Below, in pieces: positions 8,301 to 17,574 of a stretch of 64,000 nucleotides of DNA. Location of the stretch: contig NZ_CANNDO010000001.1 in NCBI RefSeq assembly GCF_947503385.1, positions 620,001 to 684,000 on the forward strand, in the 5' to 3' direction. A program made the position numbers and the translations under genes. The notes beneath the pieces are model-generated. The model did not search any database and was not told the DNA's origin. It saw nothing but the letters and a program-made list of their open reading frames with translations. Source of the DNA: an uncultured Tateyamaria sp. (GTDB taxonomy: Bacteria > Pseudomonadota > Alphaproteobacteria > Rhodobacterales > Rhodobacteraceae). Each line of letters starts with the position of its first letter. Within the stretch, counting starts at the first letter, position 1.

Positions 8301-10779
8301 CGCACTGGTGTCTGTGCTGGCTTCCGATGTGATCGAACGGCGTACGGTGCCGGTTGTCGCGGGGGAAAACACGGTGATGTTGGACGTGACCCCGGATTGG
8401 GGCACTGGTGCCTATGTCGCCGCCTCAATCCTGCGCGGTACGGCGCAAGACGCCTTTGGTCCGTCGCGGGCACTGGGCATCGCCCACGCCGCGATTGATC
8501 CAGGTTCAAAGGCGCTGGCCGTTACGTTGGACGCCCCGACCACCACGGATGGTCAGGCGGGAAACACCGAGGTGACCGTTCGCGTGGACGGTTTGGGCAG
8601 CGTGCAGGGATATGTGACGCTGGCAGCGGTCGATGTCGGCATCCTCAACCTCACCGGGTTCGAAGCGCCTGATCCGCAAGGCCACTACTTTGGTCAGCGG
8701 CGTCTGGGCGTCGATCTCCGCGATCTGTACGGACGGTTGATCGATTCCAGCAGTGGCGCGTTGGGCACCATCCGGTCCGGCGGCGACGCGGCGGCGGGTA
8801 TGGCGCGGCAAGGTCCGCCCCCGACCGAAGCGGTCATGGCAGCGTTTTCTGGTCCGGTCCGCCTTGGCCCGGACGGCACGGCGACAATCCCCATCCCGCG
8901 CCCCGCGTTCAACGGCACCATTCGCCTGATGGCGGTGGCGTGGTCTGCGCAAGGTGTCGGTCAGGCACAGACCGAGGTGGTCGCCCGCGACCCCGTGGTC
9001 ATCTCTGCCGCCCTTCCGCGGTTCATGGCGCCGGGTGATCAAAGCCGGGTGCAACTGGAATTCGTTCATGCGGCAGGCCAAGCCGGTCAGATGGACCTGA
9101 GCGTCACCGCATCGGGCATCAGTGTCGGACAGGCACCCGCGCAAATCGACATTGCCCAAAGCGGCACGCTGCGCGTCGCCTTACCGATCCGCGCCAACGC
9201 GGTGGGGGATCACTCCATCACAGCCGTCTTGACGACACCAGACGGGACCACGTTGCGCAAGGCATTGACATTGGGCGTCCGGTCCAACGATCCGACCATC
9301 GCTATCACGCGCAGGCTGACCCTTGCGGCAGGTGCAGCACTGACGCTGGACGACAACCTTTTTGCTGATCTGCGTCCCGACGGGGCGGAGGTTACGGTGG
9401 CCGCCGGTCCCTTGTCGCGCTTTGATATGCCGGGGCTGCTGCGCCAGCTTGACCGCTATCCCTACGGCTGCACCGAACAGGTGACATCTGCCGCATTGCC
9501 GCTGCTCTATGCGTCCGACCTTGCGACAGGTGCCGGGCTGGATGACATCGACATGCGGATCAACGATGCAATTGCCCGCGTTCTGACCCGACAGGCCAGC
9601 AGCGGCGCCTTTGGCATGTGGCGGGCACAGGCGGGGGAATTCTGGCTTGACGCCTATGTCACAGATTTCCTCAGTCAGGCCCGGATGGCGGGATATGCTG
9701 TGCCGGATCACGCGATGACGCTGGCGCTGGACAACCTGCGCAACCGCGTCAATTACGCACCAGATTTCGACAGCGGCGGTCAGGACCTTGCTTATGCGTT
9801 GCTGGTGCTGGCCCGCGAAGGGGCCGCGCGGATTGGCGACTTGCGGTACTACGTGGATACCAAATCGACCGCCTTTGCCACGCCGCTGGCACGCGCTCAG
9901 ATGGGTGCGGCACTGGCGCAATATGGTGAACAGGCCCGCGCCGACAAGATGTTCGGGCTGGCGCAGGACATGGCGCTGTCCCCATCACCGGATGGCCCGC
10001 GCTGGCGTGCCGATTTCGGCACCCCTGTGCGTGACGCAGCGGGGGTGCTGCACCTCGCAGCACAGGCGGGCAGCAACCGGGTGGACCGCACCGCGCTGGC
10101 AAGTGTGATCACCGGGCAGAACCGCAGCTATTCCACACAAGAGGCCGCGCAGATCGTGATGGCGGCCCAAGCTCTGCGTGCGCCGGGCGGCCCTGCACTG
10201 TTCGCTGTGAACGGCACGCAGGTCGTCGGGCCAGTGGTGCGATCGCACAGCGCGCGCGGTACCGCGTCGCTGATCGAGAACATCTCGGGCACGGCGCAGG
10301 ACCTCACGCTGACCACCTACGGCGTCCCCATCGTGGCACCGCAAGCGGGGGGGTATGGCTATGCCATCACACGGCGCAGTTTCACCATGGACGGGGCGCC
10401 GGTGGACGGGCCGTGGCAGGTGGGGGAACGCCGGGTCATCGTGCTGGACGTCACGCCATTCGAAGAGGTTGGCGCGCGTCTGATGGTGGACGACCCACTG
10501 CCTGCCGGGATCGAGATCGACAATCCCAACCTGCTGCGCTCCGGCGATATCCGTGCGCTAGACTGGCTCAAACCGGCGACCACCGAACATGCAGAATTTC
10601 GGACCGACCGCTTCCTTGCCGCTGTGAACCATCGCGGCAGTGAGACCTTCCAACTGGCCTATGTCGCACGGGCGGTCAGTCCGGGGGATTTCCATCATCC
10701 GGCAGCACGGGTCGAGGATATGTACCGCCCCGAATACCGCGCCATCACCGGCACGAGCCGGACCTTGGTCCGCGAGTGA
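5392..10779 (+). CDS. Alpha-2-macroglobulin family protein with N-terminal PAN domain
   Basis: This 1795-residue protein starts with a signal peptide (MRLIAYFATVLTLATGVAAQ) and is exported to the periplasm. An ATG at 5392 with GGAGA upstream was preferred over an in-frame start 45 bases earlier because it puts the signal peptide at the N-terminus. Residues about 25-75 form a Cys-containing PAN/Apple-like domain (TQEACQRACSADDQC). The rest has macroglobulin domains and an intact thioester motif (YPYGCTEQ, near residue 1358), so it can probably trap proteases covalently, like E. coli YfhM. The stop overlaps the start of pbpC, the usual partner, which supports a joint role in protecting the periplasm when the cell wall is breached and repaired. 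Confidence 0.92.
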   Translation: MRLIAYFATVLTLATGVAAQNAVPDRRYVFSRDVDFYGADRANLFDTTQEACQRACSADDQCVAFTFNTRSNACFPKSAVNAREPYVGAISATRVETPARIVQGAAARAAALAPGDRDLNAARVMAQSMGARYPVGSATVDDLIAAADAAWQRGDRAAALRWVGGAVALTDAPDLWTRYADHARRLGDTVTSAQRRRARNEAVPAALNGYLRAQSEGGQATALIELALAYEATRRGRDMIAPLRLAQAIQPRDSTSDMLDKAIGKYGFRTTDHTVDNDAANPRICATFSEPLIKAGFDYDPYVTAGEADLVAQADGVQLCLDGARHGTRYQITLRQGLPAQSGEVLARDVQLSIYVRDRAPAVRFPGRAYVLARGGDVALPVETVNLDEVELVLSRVSDRNLVRALREDVFGRPLSQWQEREFKASMGEEVWRGTGAVLGDLNVETRTRLPLSEALGGQPAGIYVLSARVPGSDPYSQASATQWFVLSDLGITTWQGNDGMTAAVRALGDASAVAGADVTLVSRANAVLATTRTDADGYVTFPAGVTRGRGAAAPAMVQVRAGEDFVFLPLTGPAFDLSDRGVEGRPPAPPIDLFLTTDRGAYRPGGTVHVTTLARDAQTMALTGLPVTAILFRPDGVEYSRVLSDADMAGGHVFSLPLGHAVPRGTWRVEVKSDLNAPALASQTLLVEDFVPERIDVSLDLPGGPLTLGVASPIRAEARYLFGAPGADLAVEGDLRLTRRDTLADKPGYRFGRHDAAFSARQSALPSLRTDANGLAQVPLNWPEIEAEGVLLQAAVTLRVSDGAGRPVERTVTRPVAPAGPVIGIRPAFDDVLPEGAEAQFDLIAAGAAQPMPATWTVNRVETRYQWYQLYGNWNWEPVTTRTRVAQGDVTLSDQPVQVSVPTDWGDYEFVVARADGLYTASSFGFSAGWYGASDSSDTPDRALVALNAAAYAPGDIATLRIDAPFDGTALVSVLASDVIERRTVPVVAGENTVMLDVTPDWGTGAYVAASILRGTAQDAFGPSRALGIAHAAIDPGSKALAVTLDAPTTTDGQAGNTEVTVRVDGLGSVQGYVTLAAVDVGILNLTGFEAPDPQGHYFGQRRLGVDLRDLYGRLIDSSSGALGTIRSGGDAAAGMARQGPPPTEAVMAAFSGPVRLGPDGTATIPIPRPAFNGTIRLMAVAWSAQGVGQAQTEVVARDPVVISAALPRFMAPGDQSRVQLEFVHAAGQAGQMDLSVTASGISVGQAPAQIDIAQSGTLRVALPIRANAVGDHSITAVLTTPDGTTLRKALTLGVRSNDPTIAITRRLTLAAGAALTLDDNLFADLRPDGAEVTVAAGPLSRFDMPGLLRQLDRYPYGCTEQVTSAALPLLYASDLATGAGLDDIDMRINDAIARVLTRQASSGAFGMWRAQAGEFWLDAYVTDFLSQARMAGYAVPDHAMTLALDNLRNRVNYAPDFDSGGQDLAYALLVLAREGAARIGDLRYYVDTKSTAFATPLARAQMGAALAQYGEQARADKMFGLAQDMALSPSPDGPRWRADFGTPVRDAAGVLHLAAQAGSNRVDRTALASVITGQNRSYSTQEAAQIVMAAQALRAPGGPALFAVNGTQVVGPVVRSHSARGTASLIENISGTAQDLTLTTYGVPIVAPQAGGYGYAITRRSFTMDGAPVDGPWQVGERRVIVLDVTPFEEVGARLMVDDPLPAGIEIDNPNLLRSGDIRALDWLKPATTEHAEFRTDRFLAAVNHRGSETFQLAYVARAVSPGDFHHPAARVEDMYRPEYRAITGTSRTLVRE

Positions 10780-12773
10780 ACATGCGCCTGACACTGGCGC
10801 TGCTGGCCGCGTCTGTGCTGCCCGTGATGGGCTGTCATGCGGGCTGGTCACGCTGGGTGGACCGGACGGATTTGCCGCCTGTTCTGGCGGAAACCTCAGT
10901 GGAAATGCGGGATCGCGACGGCCATATGTTGCGCGCCTTTGATGTGGAGAACGGGCGTGTCAGGCTGGCGGTGCGGGGCGATCAGGTCGACGCGGGCTTT
11001 GTCGACATGCTCGTGCGCTATGAGGACAAGCGGTTTTGGCGGCATACGGGTGTGGATGCCCGCGCGATGGGGCGCGCCGTGGCGCAGGCGCTGTGGCATA
11101 GGGACGTGGTGTCGGGTGGGTCGACCCTGACCATGCAGGTGGCGCGGCTTTTGGAAAATGGACCCACGGGATCGGTCCGGGGCAAACTGCGTCAGATGCG
11201 CGTCGCATGGGCGTTGGAGCGTCGTCTGACCAAAGACGGAATCCTGCGGCTCTATCTGCAACACGCCCCCTATGGCGGGCGGATCGAAGGGGTGCGCAGC
11301 GCCAGCCTGCTGTGGTTCGGCAAAGAGCCACGCCGCCTGTCCCCGTCCGAGGCGGCGTTGCTGGTCGCCTTGCCACAAGCACCTGAAACACGCAGGCCCG
11401 ACCGGTTTCCGGAACAGGCGCGCGCCGCGCGGGACAGGGTGTTGGCGCGATTGGGGCAGGCCGCCACCGATGCGCCCGTGCCGCGCGCGATGCTGCCGGT
11501 GCCAATGCAGGCCCCGCATCTGGCTGATGCGCTGCGCGCTGCTGACCCGGACGCACGCCAGTTCGACACAACCCTGTCCCGCGGGCTGCAATCCCAGATC
11601 GCAACGCTGGCCCGCGCGCATGTGGCGCGGATGCCTGCCCGCGTGTCCGCTGCGATCGTGGTCGCCGACCACCAGACAGGCGAAGTTCTGGCGCGGCTCG
11701 GCGCACCTGTGTATTCCGACGCCTCGGGCGGGCTTGGCTTTGTTGATATGGCACGTGCCGTGCGGTCGCCGGGATCGACACTCAAACCACTGGTCTACGC
11801 GCTGGCCTTTGATCGTGGGTTGGCGCATCCATCGACGGTCATCGCGGATCAGCCGATGCAATTTGGCCGCTACGCGCCGCAAAACTTCGATGGTTTCTTT
11901 CGCGGTGACATCGCGGTGCGGGATGCGCTGGCACAATCGCTGAACGTGCCCGTGGTGGCGCTGACCGAAGCCTTGGGGCCGGACCGCTTGATGGCCGCGA
12001 TGCGCGCGTTTGGCACAAATCCGCAACTGCCGGGCGACGCGGCACCGGGGCTGGCCGTCGCACTGGGCGGCGTAGGGATCAGCCTTGATGATCTGGTGAC
12101 GCTCTATGCCGGGATGGCGCAGCAGGGACAGGCGCGGCCCTTGCACGTGCAGGCGGGTGCCGCACGGTCAGGATCCACAGTCTTGGCGCCGCGCGCGGCG
12201 TGGCAGGTGGGTGACATATTGGCAAACATCGCACCCCCGTCCGGGGCGCGCGCCGGGCTGGCGTACAAGACGGGCACGTCTTATGGCCACCGGGACGCGT
12301 GGGCTGTGGGGTTTGACGGACGCCATGTGGTGGGCGTGTGGATCGGGCGGCCAGACGGAACACCGGTGCCGGGGGCCTTTGGTGGCGACGTCGCCGCGCC
12401 GCTTCTGTTCGAGGTCTTTGGCCGGTTGACGCCTGACTATACCCCGTTGCCGCCCCCCCCGACGGATACGCTGATCCTGACGCAAGGCGAACTGCCCAGT
12501 CGGTTGCGCCGGTTTGAACCCACCGCGGCGCGGGACACAGGGCCAGAGGTCACGTTTCCCCCGGACGGCGCATTGCTGGCGACGCCGGACACGGTGGTCA
12601 AAGTGCGCGGCGGCAGCCTGCCGCTCACCGTTTTGGTGAACGGGCAACCAATCGAGACGCGACAACGTGGTCGTCAGATCGACCTTGGGCGGCTCGGACC
12701 GGGCTACACGGATATTTCGGTGATCGACGCGCAAGGCCAGTCGGCGCATGTGACCGTGCAGGCGCGCCCCTAG
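10776..12773 (+). CDS. pbpC: Penicillin-binding protein 1C
   Basis: This 665-residue bifunctional peptidoglycan synthase has one N-terminal signal or anchor segment. The glycosyltransferase domain shows EDKRFWRHTGVD and GGSTLTMQ. The transpeptidase domain has the active-site SxxK (PGSTLKP), SLN and KTGTSYG motifs. A C-terminal PBP1C-type domain (about 580-665) follows. The GTG at 10776 overlaps the macroglobulin stop codon (GTGA); an ATG at 10782 in the same frame is an alternative. A VMGC sequence at the end of the leader could be a lipobox, but PBP1C is normally membrane anchored. The gene pair with alpha-2-macroglobulin is conserved in many Gram-negatives. The 3' end overlaps the next, convergent gene by 4 bases. 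Confidence 0.93.
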   Translation: MNMRLTLALLAASVLPVMGCHAGWSRWVDRTDLPPVLAETSVEMRDRDGHMLRAFDVENGRVRLAVRGDQVDAGFVDMLVRYEDKRFWRHTGVDARAMGRAVAQALWHRDVVSGGSTLTMQVARLLENGPTGSVRGKLRQMRVAWALERRLTKDGILRLYLQHAPYGGRIEGVRSASLLWFGKEPRRLSPSEAALLVALPQAPETRRPDRFPEQARAARDRVLARLGQAATDAPVPRAMLPVPMQAPHLADALRAADPDARQFDTTLSRGLQSQIATLARAHVARMPARVSAAIVVADHQTGEVLARLGAPVYSDASGGLGFVDMARAVRSPGSTLKPLVYALAFDRGLAHPSTVIADQPMQFGRYAPQNFDGFFRGDIAVRDALAQSLNVPVVALTEALGPDRLMAAMRAFGTNPQLPGDAAPGLAVALGGVGISLDDLVTLYAGMAQQGQARPLHVQAGAARSGSTVLAPRAAWQVGDILANIAPPSGARAGLAYKTGTSYGHRDAWAVGFDGRHVVGVWIGRPDGTPVPGAFGGDVAAPLLFEVFGRLTPDYTPLPPPPTDTLILTQGELPSRLRRFEPTAARDTGPEVTFPPDGALLATPDTVVKVRGGSLPLTVLVNGQPIETRQRGRQIDLGRLGPGYTDISVIDAQGQSAHVTVQARP

Positions 12774-14812
12774 CGGCGGCCCTCGCGCAGCCACGCTGCG
12801 GTGATGCACCCGGCGGCGAGCAGCAGCACCAGCCACGGCGGCAACAGTGCCGACTGGCGCACATCCACCGTCTCATAGGCCCCGCGCGGGGTCAGCCCGA
12901 TCCAGCCGCGCCCCGCCGCGGGCCGCCCCTCGCGCACATTGCGCAGACGCGGCACGCCATCTTCGATGCGGACGATCCCGCCGCGTGTGACGGCCACACG
13001 GTTTTCGAGGATGTCGCCAGAGGCGATGGTTTGCTCAAATTCCTTGGGCGCTGCGGGGCCAAGGCCGATCACGGCCTCCTGGTCTCCGTTGGCAAGGCGG
13101 TAAAGCCCGATCTCTGGACCTTCGAAATCCGTCTCGAACAGGCCCGGTGCGGTCTGCACCATGTCGAGGGTTGTGATGGTTCCATCCGGTCCCGTAACCG
13201 TGACCGGCGGCACGCTTTCTTCCAATGTGCGTCTTGCGATGCGCATGTTCTGGCCGGTGGCAACGGCGGTCAACGCCTCTTCTTCAAGCTCCGGTTCTTT
13301 CATCATCCAGTGGGCGAGCCGGCGCAGCAATTCCAGCTGCGGCCCGCCACCTTCGTAACCTCTGTTCCACAGCCATGCGTGATCCGATGCCAAAAGCGCC
13401 ACGCGCCCCTCGTCCACCCGGTCGAGGATCAGCAGGGGCCGTTCGTCAATCCCTTCCATCACCGTCTTGCCAGAGCGGGGTTCCACGTCGATCTGGCGCA
13501 GCCAACGGCCCCAGTCACCGGCACTGGGCAAGCCGGTGGTGACCGGATGGCGCTGGCCGATCTCCGACACTTCGGGGCGGTAGGCTTCTTCGAGAACGCG
13601 GGCCGACGGCTGCGCTGGCATCACCTCACCCAAGGGCGAGCGATATAGGCTATCGGCACTTGCGAAATCCGGTCCGGCAGCCACCAGAACCGCTCCGCCA
13701 TCACGGATATAACGCGCCACGTTTTCAAGGTATAGCGCAGGCAGGATGCCGCGCCGTTTATAGCGATCAAAGATGATCAGGTCGAAATCGTCGATCTTTT
13801 CCAGAAACAGCTCCCGCGTGGGAAAGGCGATCAGCGACAGCTCTCCTACGGGCACGCCGTCCTGTTTTTCCGGGGGGCGCAGGATGGTGAAATGGACGAG
13901 GTCGACGGAACTGTCAGACTTGAGCAGGTTGCGCCATGTTCGCCCACCCGCATGTGGTTCACCCGACACCAGCAGCACCCGCAGGCGGTCACGGATGCCG
14001 TTCATCTGAATCAGCGCGGTGTTGTTGCGGTCGGTCAATTCGCCGTCCGCTTCGGGCACAGTGAACTGGATCACGTTCAGCCCGCCATGGGGCAGCGTCA
14101 CTGGCAGTTCCACATCTTCGCCGATGCGCACGTTGAACCGCTGCGGTTCGGACCCGTCGACCGAAATGTCCAGCGGTGCAAGACCGGTGTCCGTGGGGGC
14201 CGCTCCGCTGTCCTCAATCCGGAGGGTCAGGGTCACGGCCTCACCGATGATGGCAAAGGCTGGGGCGTTTTTGACAATCAGGCGGCGGTCCCAGTCGGTC
14301 TCTCGTCCCGTCAGCAGCAGGTGCAGCGGTGCAGGCAGGTCCAACGGCAGATCGGCGTCGTGTACCTGTCCGTCGCTGATCGCGATCAGTCCGGCAACAC
14401 GGGCGCGCGGCTCTTCTGCGAGCGCATCGGACAGCGCGGTCATCAGGCGTGTGCCTGCGTCCTCTTCGCCGTCGGGCACGGTGATCCTGCGCACTTCTGC
14501 GCCGTCGCGGGCATTCAGCGTCGCCTCAAGTGCGTCAGCGGCTGTTGCAGTCTGGCCGGGGCGTCCGGGCAATTGCTGGCTGGCGCTTTGGTCTTCGGCG
14601 ATAATCACGATGTCGGTCAGGGGTGCGCGGTCCTCCTGCTGAAATGCCGGTCCGCTGAGCGCGGCCAGCACCACGAGCCCGGCAAGCCCGCGCAAGGCCC
14701 AACCACTCAGCCCTCGTATCAGCGCGAGGCCAACACCGCCCAGCACCAGCACAGCCAGTACAATCAGAACGGGCCAAGGCACCAGCGGGTCAAAAAGGAC
14801 GGTTCCGGTCAT
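12770..14812 (-). CDS. Large membrane protein with glutamine-amidotransferase-like fold, BatA/DUF4159 operon
   Basis: This 680-residue protein has two N-terminal membrane helices (about 12-32 and 37-55), a long extracytoplasmic region and a C-terminal membrane helix just before WLREGRR. The start of the soluble part (IVIIAEDQSASQ) resembles a von Willebrand A fold entry with a DxSxS-like site (D-Q-S-A-S). The middle (LIIFDRYKRRGILP to YIRDGGAVLVAAGP) resembles the class I glutamine-amidotransferase-like domain of unknown membrane proteins in MoxR clusters. No catalytic Cys-His pair could be assigned, so enzyme activity is doubtful. It overlaps the upstream DUF4159 gene by 4 bases (ATGA) and is the last gene of a four-gene operon. 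The exact function is unknown. Confidence 0.7.
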   Translation of the reverse strand: MTGTVLFDPLVPWPVLIVLAVLVLGGVGLALIRGLSGWALRGLAGLVVLAALSGPAFQQEDRAPLTDIVIIAEDQSASQQLPGRPGQTATAADALEATLNARDGAEVRRITVPDGEEDAGTRLMTALSDALAEEPRARVAGLIAISDGQVHDADLPLDLPAPLHLLLTGRETDWDRRLIVKNAPAFAIIGEAVTLTLRIEDSGAAPTDTGLAPLDISVDGSEPQRFNVRIGEDVELPVTLPHGGLNVIQFTVPEADGELTDRNNTALIQMNGIRDRLRVLLVSGEPHAGGRTWRNLLKSDSSVDLVHFTILRPPEKQDGVPVGELSLIAFPTRELFLEKIDDFDLIIFDRYKRRGILPALYLENVARYIRDGGAVLVAAGPDFASADSLYRSPLGEVMPAQPSARVLEEAYRPEVSEIGQRHPVTTGLPSAGDWGRWLRQIDVEPRSGKTVMEGIDERPLLILDRVDEGRVALLASDHAWLWNRGYEGGGPQLELLRRLAHWMMKEPELEEEALTAVATGQNMRIARRTLEESVPPVTVTGPDGTITTLDMVQTAPGLFETDFEGPEIGLYRLANGDQEAVIGLGPAAPKEFEQTIASGDILENRVAVTRGGIVRIEDGVPRLRNVREGRPAAGRGWIGLTPRGAYETVDVRQSALLPPWLVLLLAAGCITAAWLREGRR

Positions 14813-17574
14813 TGGCCCAACCGATCCAGCAAGGCAGGCACGTGGACCTGATCGCTTTTGTAATTGCCGGTCAGCACATGCATCACGAGGTTCACGCCAA
14901 AGCGGTAAGCCAGTTCGCGCTGCCGCTCACCGCCAAATCCCCGGCCCACAGGCAGCATCGCTTGCCCCGAGGATGTAACAGCCCATGCGGCGGCCCAGTC
15001 ATTGCCGCCGATGACCACGGGCGTCACACCGTCATTGAGATTGCGAAAGGGCATCCCTTCGATCTGTTCAGCCCCGGGCGGGGCCGCTTCGACCCAGATT
15101 TCGCCGTCCATGTGTCGTCCGGGAAAATCCTGTAGCAGGTAGAAGGTGCGTGTCAGAACGTGATCGCGTGGCACAGGCTCCAGTGCGGGAATATCGAGCG
15201 GTGCGGCAAGGTCCCGCAACTTGCGCCCATTTGGGCTGGCCGCACCAAAGCCCGCGATGTCGCCATCGCGCGTGTCAAACAGGATGAGGCCGCCGGACCG
15301 CAGATAATCGTTCAGTTTGGCATAGGCCTCCCGCGAAGGGCGCGGCTGATCCGGCGTGATCGGCCAGTAAATCATGGGAAAGAACGCCAGTTCGTCCGTT
15401 TCGAGGTTTACGCCAACGGGGTCAGACGGCTCAACCGAGGTGCGGAAAAACAGCGTGTCGGACAGGCCGCGCAGCCCCGCCTCGGCCACCTCGTCCAGTT
15501 GTCGGTTTCCGGTGATCACGTGGGCCAACACCACCTCGGCGGCGGCGCTCAGCGTGCCCTCATCGGCGGGTTGGGCAAAGCCGTCGGTGGCGGGGAATGC
15601 CAACGCAACCGCCAGCGCAACCGACGCCGTGCGGCTGCCGCGCAAGCCGCCTGTCAACCGGCCCGACAAGGCAAGCGACGCGACCACGTCCGCCAGCAAC
15701 AACCCGATGGCCAGCGCCAGCAGCAGGCCACCCAAGGGCTGCGGCGGGCGGTTGGTCAGCCCCGACACAGGCACATCCAAAGGCCAACTGGCCGCGACCA
15801 GCGTCGCATCTGCCGTCAACACATTGCGCGCAAGGCTGCGGTCGGCAGATGTGTAGACACCGGGCAAGAGGTCCGGACCAGCGGGCGCCGTGACCAGTTG
15901 CGGCCCCGGCACTCCGGGCATTGCGCCCGCGTCACGCAGGGTGCCAAAGCCGTCCATGACAATCTCGGGGGTCCAAACCGTCCCCTCCAGATCCTCGGCC
16001 ACAGGTTGCGAGGATGTGGAGGATATCGCCAGCCGCTCCAGCATTTCGACAAAGAGACCAGACAGGGGCAAGGTTGACCATTCGGCGTTCGCAGTGACGT
16101 GGAACAGGACAATCTGCCCTTGCCCCATACGCTTGCGCGTGACCAGCGGTGTGCCGTCGCTCAACTCGGCAATCACACGTTCGGCCAATGTGGGATCGGG
16201 CTGCGCCATGACCTGCGCTGTGATCGACACATCATCGCGCACGTCGAGACCGAAGAAGGGCGAGTTTTCGCGGAAAGGGGCAAGCGTCTTGGGAGAACCC
16301 CAGCTCATCGCGCCCCCGACACTGCGCCCGCCCGACCGCAGACGGACAGGCATCAGCGGGTCCTCGTCCATGCGGCTAATGTCGCTGGCTGCAACGCGGG
16401 GGCCGGCAAAGCGGACCAGCATACCGCCATTTTCGACCCAGTCCGTGATGCCTTCGGCCTCGCCATCGGACAGGGTGGCCACATCGGCCAGTACGATCAC
16501 ATCAGGATTGGCGGGCAGCACATCGCTGAGGCTGCCGTCCAGCACATCCGCCGTCTCGACCAGCGCCCGTTCAAGGTAATGCAGCGGTGACAGCAGTTCC
16601 AGACCTTCGCGGCCTTCGCGCCCTGCAATCAGCGCGACCTCGCGCCGGCGCAGGCTGTCATCGACCAGCGTCACGGCACCGGCAGAGCGGGTGGCCTGCA
16701 CTTCAAACCGGGTGATCCGCGCGCGCAATTCAGCGGGCAGGGCGAGCGCGGTGTCCGCCTCTGTCGCGCCTTCCGCAAACACGGCGTTGGCCGACGCAAG
16801 GATCGCCGCATTGCCAGCAGGGTCACGCCCCTGCGCAAGGATGGTCACGCCCCGCTCCGGTCCGGGGGCCGAGCGGCGCGCGGTCAACTGTATGGTGCCA
16901 TCCTCATACGTCGCGGGTGCCAACGCGACGACGCTGGCACCGGTTTGCGTCACGCGCACCGGGCCTCTGTCCTGCAATGTTGCAAGGATGTCCGCACGCG
17001 CGGCATAGTCCAGCCCGTCACTGAACCAAACGGTTTCAAACGATCCGTCGGGCAGCGCGTCTGTCACATCCGCGACGGATATGGGTTGCCACGGCTGCGG
17101 CTGGAGACCGGCCAGACGGGCGACGCCCGCATTGGCCGCCTGAAACGTCGCCGCATCAGGATCGGACAGGTGCAGCAGCGCCACTTCGCGCCCCGCTGCA
17201 CCGGCGCGGCGCAGTTCTGTCTCCATCGCTTCGACGGCTTGTGCCCAGCGGCTTGCCCCGGCCCAACTGCCGTCTATTGCCACCAAAAGCGGTCCGTCAG
17301 AGGTTTCCGCATTGTCATCGGGGTTTAGCACAGGGCCAGCCAGCCCGATGATGATCGCCGCAACGGCCAGCATCCGCAAAAGCAGCAGCCACCACGGCGT
17401 CCGGTCTGACACGGCCTCGTCATCTTGCAGGCCAAGCAGCAGCGCCACGCCCGGAAAGCGTTGGCGCAAAGGGGCAGGAGGAATGGCGCGCAGGATCAGC
17501 CACAGGATCGGCAACACAATCAGGCTCAGCAACAACCAGGGCGCGGCAAAGCCGATGGGGCCAAGGATCATCAT
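14809..17574 (-). CDS. DUF4159 domain protein with BatA-like N-terminus
   Basis: This 921-residue protein has two N-terminal membrane helices with an IPPAPLRQRFPGV loop, typical of the aerotolerance-regulator (BatA) N-terminal domain. A long periplasmic region follows, then a further pair of hydrophobic segments near residues 620-680, and a C-terminal DUF4159 domain (YLRSGGLILFDTRDG, FYLLQDFPGR). The ATG at 17574 overlaps the DUF58 stop (ATGA); the open frame extends further upstream but that part overlaps DUF58 and lacks family sequence. Genes of this type occur in MoxR-DUF58 operons and are thought to act in envelope stress or in chaperone-like maturation of envelope proteins. The precise role is unknown. 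Confidence 0.8.
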   Translation of the reverse strand: MMILGPIGFAAPWLLLSLIVLPILWLILRAIPPAPLRQRFPGVALLLGLQDDEAVSDRTPWWLLLLRMLAVAAIIIGLAGPVLNPDDNAETSDGPLLVAIDGSWAGASRWAQAVEAMETELRRAGAAGREVALLHLSDPDAATFQAANAGVARLAGLQPQPWQPISVADVTDALPDGSFETVWFSDGLDYAARADILATLQDRGPVRVTQTGASVVALAPATYEDGTIQLTARRSAPGPERGVTILAQGRDPAGNAAILASANAVFAEGATEADTALALPAELRARITRFEVQATRSAGAVTLVDDSLRRREVALIAGREGREGLELLSPLHYLERALVETADVLDGSLSDVLPANPDVIVLADVATLSDGEAEGITDWVENGGMLVRFAGPRVAASDISRMDEDPLMPVRLRSGGRSVGGAMSWGSPKTLAPFRENSPFFGLDVRDDVSITAQVMAQPDPTLAERVIAELSDGTPLVTRKRMGQGQIVLFHVTANAEWSTLPLSGLFVEMLERLAISSTSSQPVAEDLEGTVWTPEIVMDGFGTLRDAGAMPGVPGPQLVTAPAGPDLLPGVYTSADRSLARNVLTADATLVAASWPLDVPVSGLTNRPPQPLGGLLLALAIGLLLADVVASLALSGRLTGGLRGSRTASVALAVALAFPATDGFAQPADEGTLSAAAEVVLAHVITGNRQLDEVAEAGLRGLSDTLFFRTSVEPSDPVGVNLETDELAFFPMIYWPITPDQPRPSREAYAKLNDYLRSGGLILFDTRDGDIAGFGAASPNGRKLRDLAAPLDIPALEPVPRDHVLTRTFYLLQDFPGRHMDGEIWVEAAPPGAEQIEGMPFRNLNDGVTPVVIGGNDWAAAWAVTSSGQAMLPVGRGFGGERQRELAYRFGVNLVMHVLTGNYKSDQVHVPALLDRLGQ

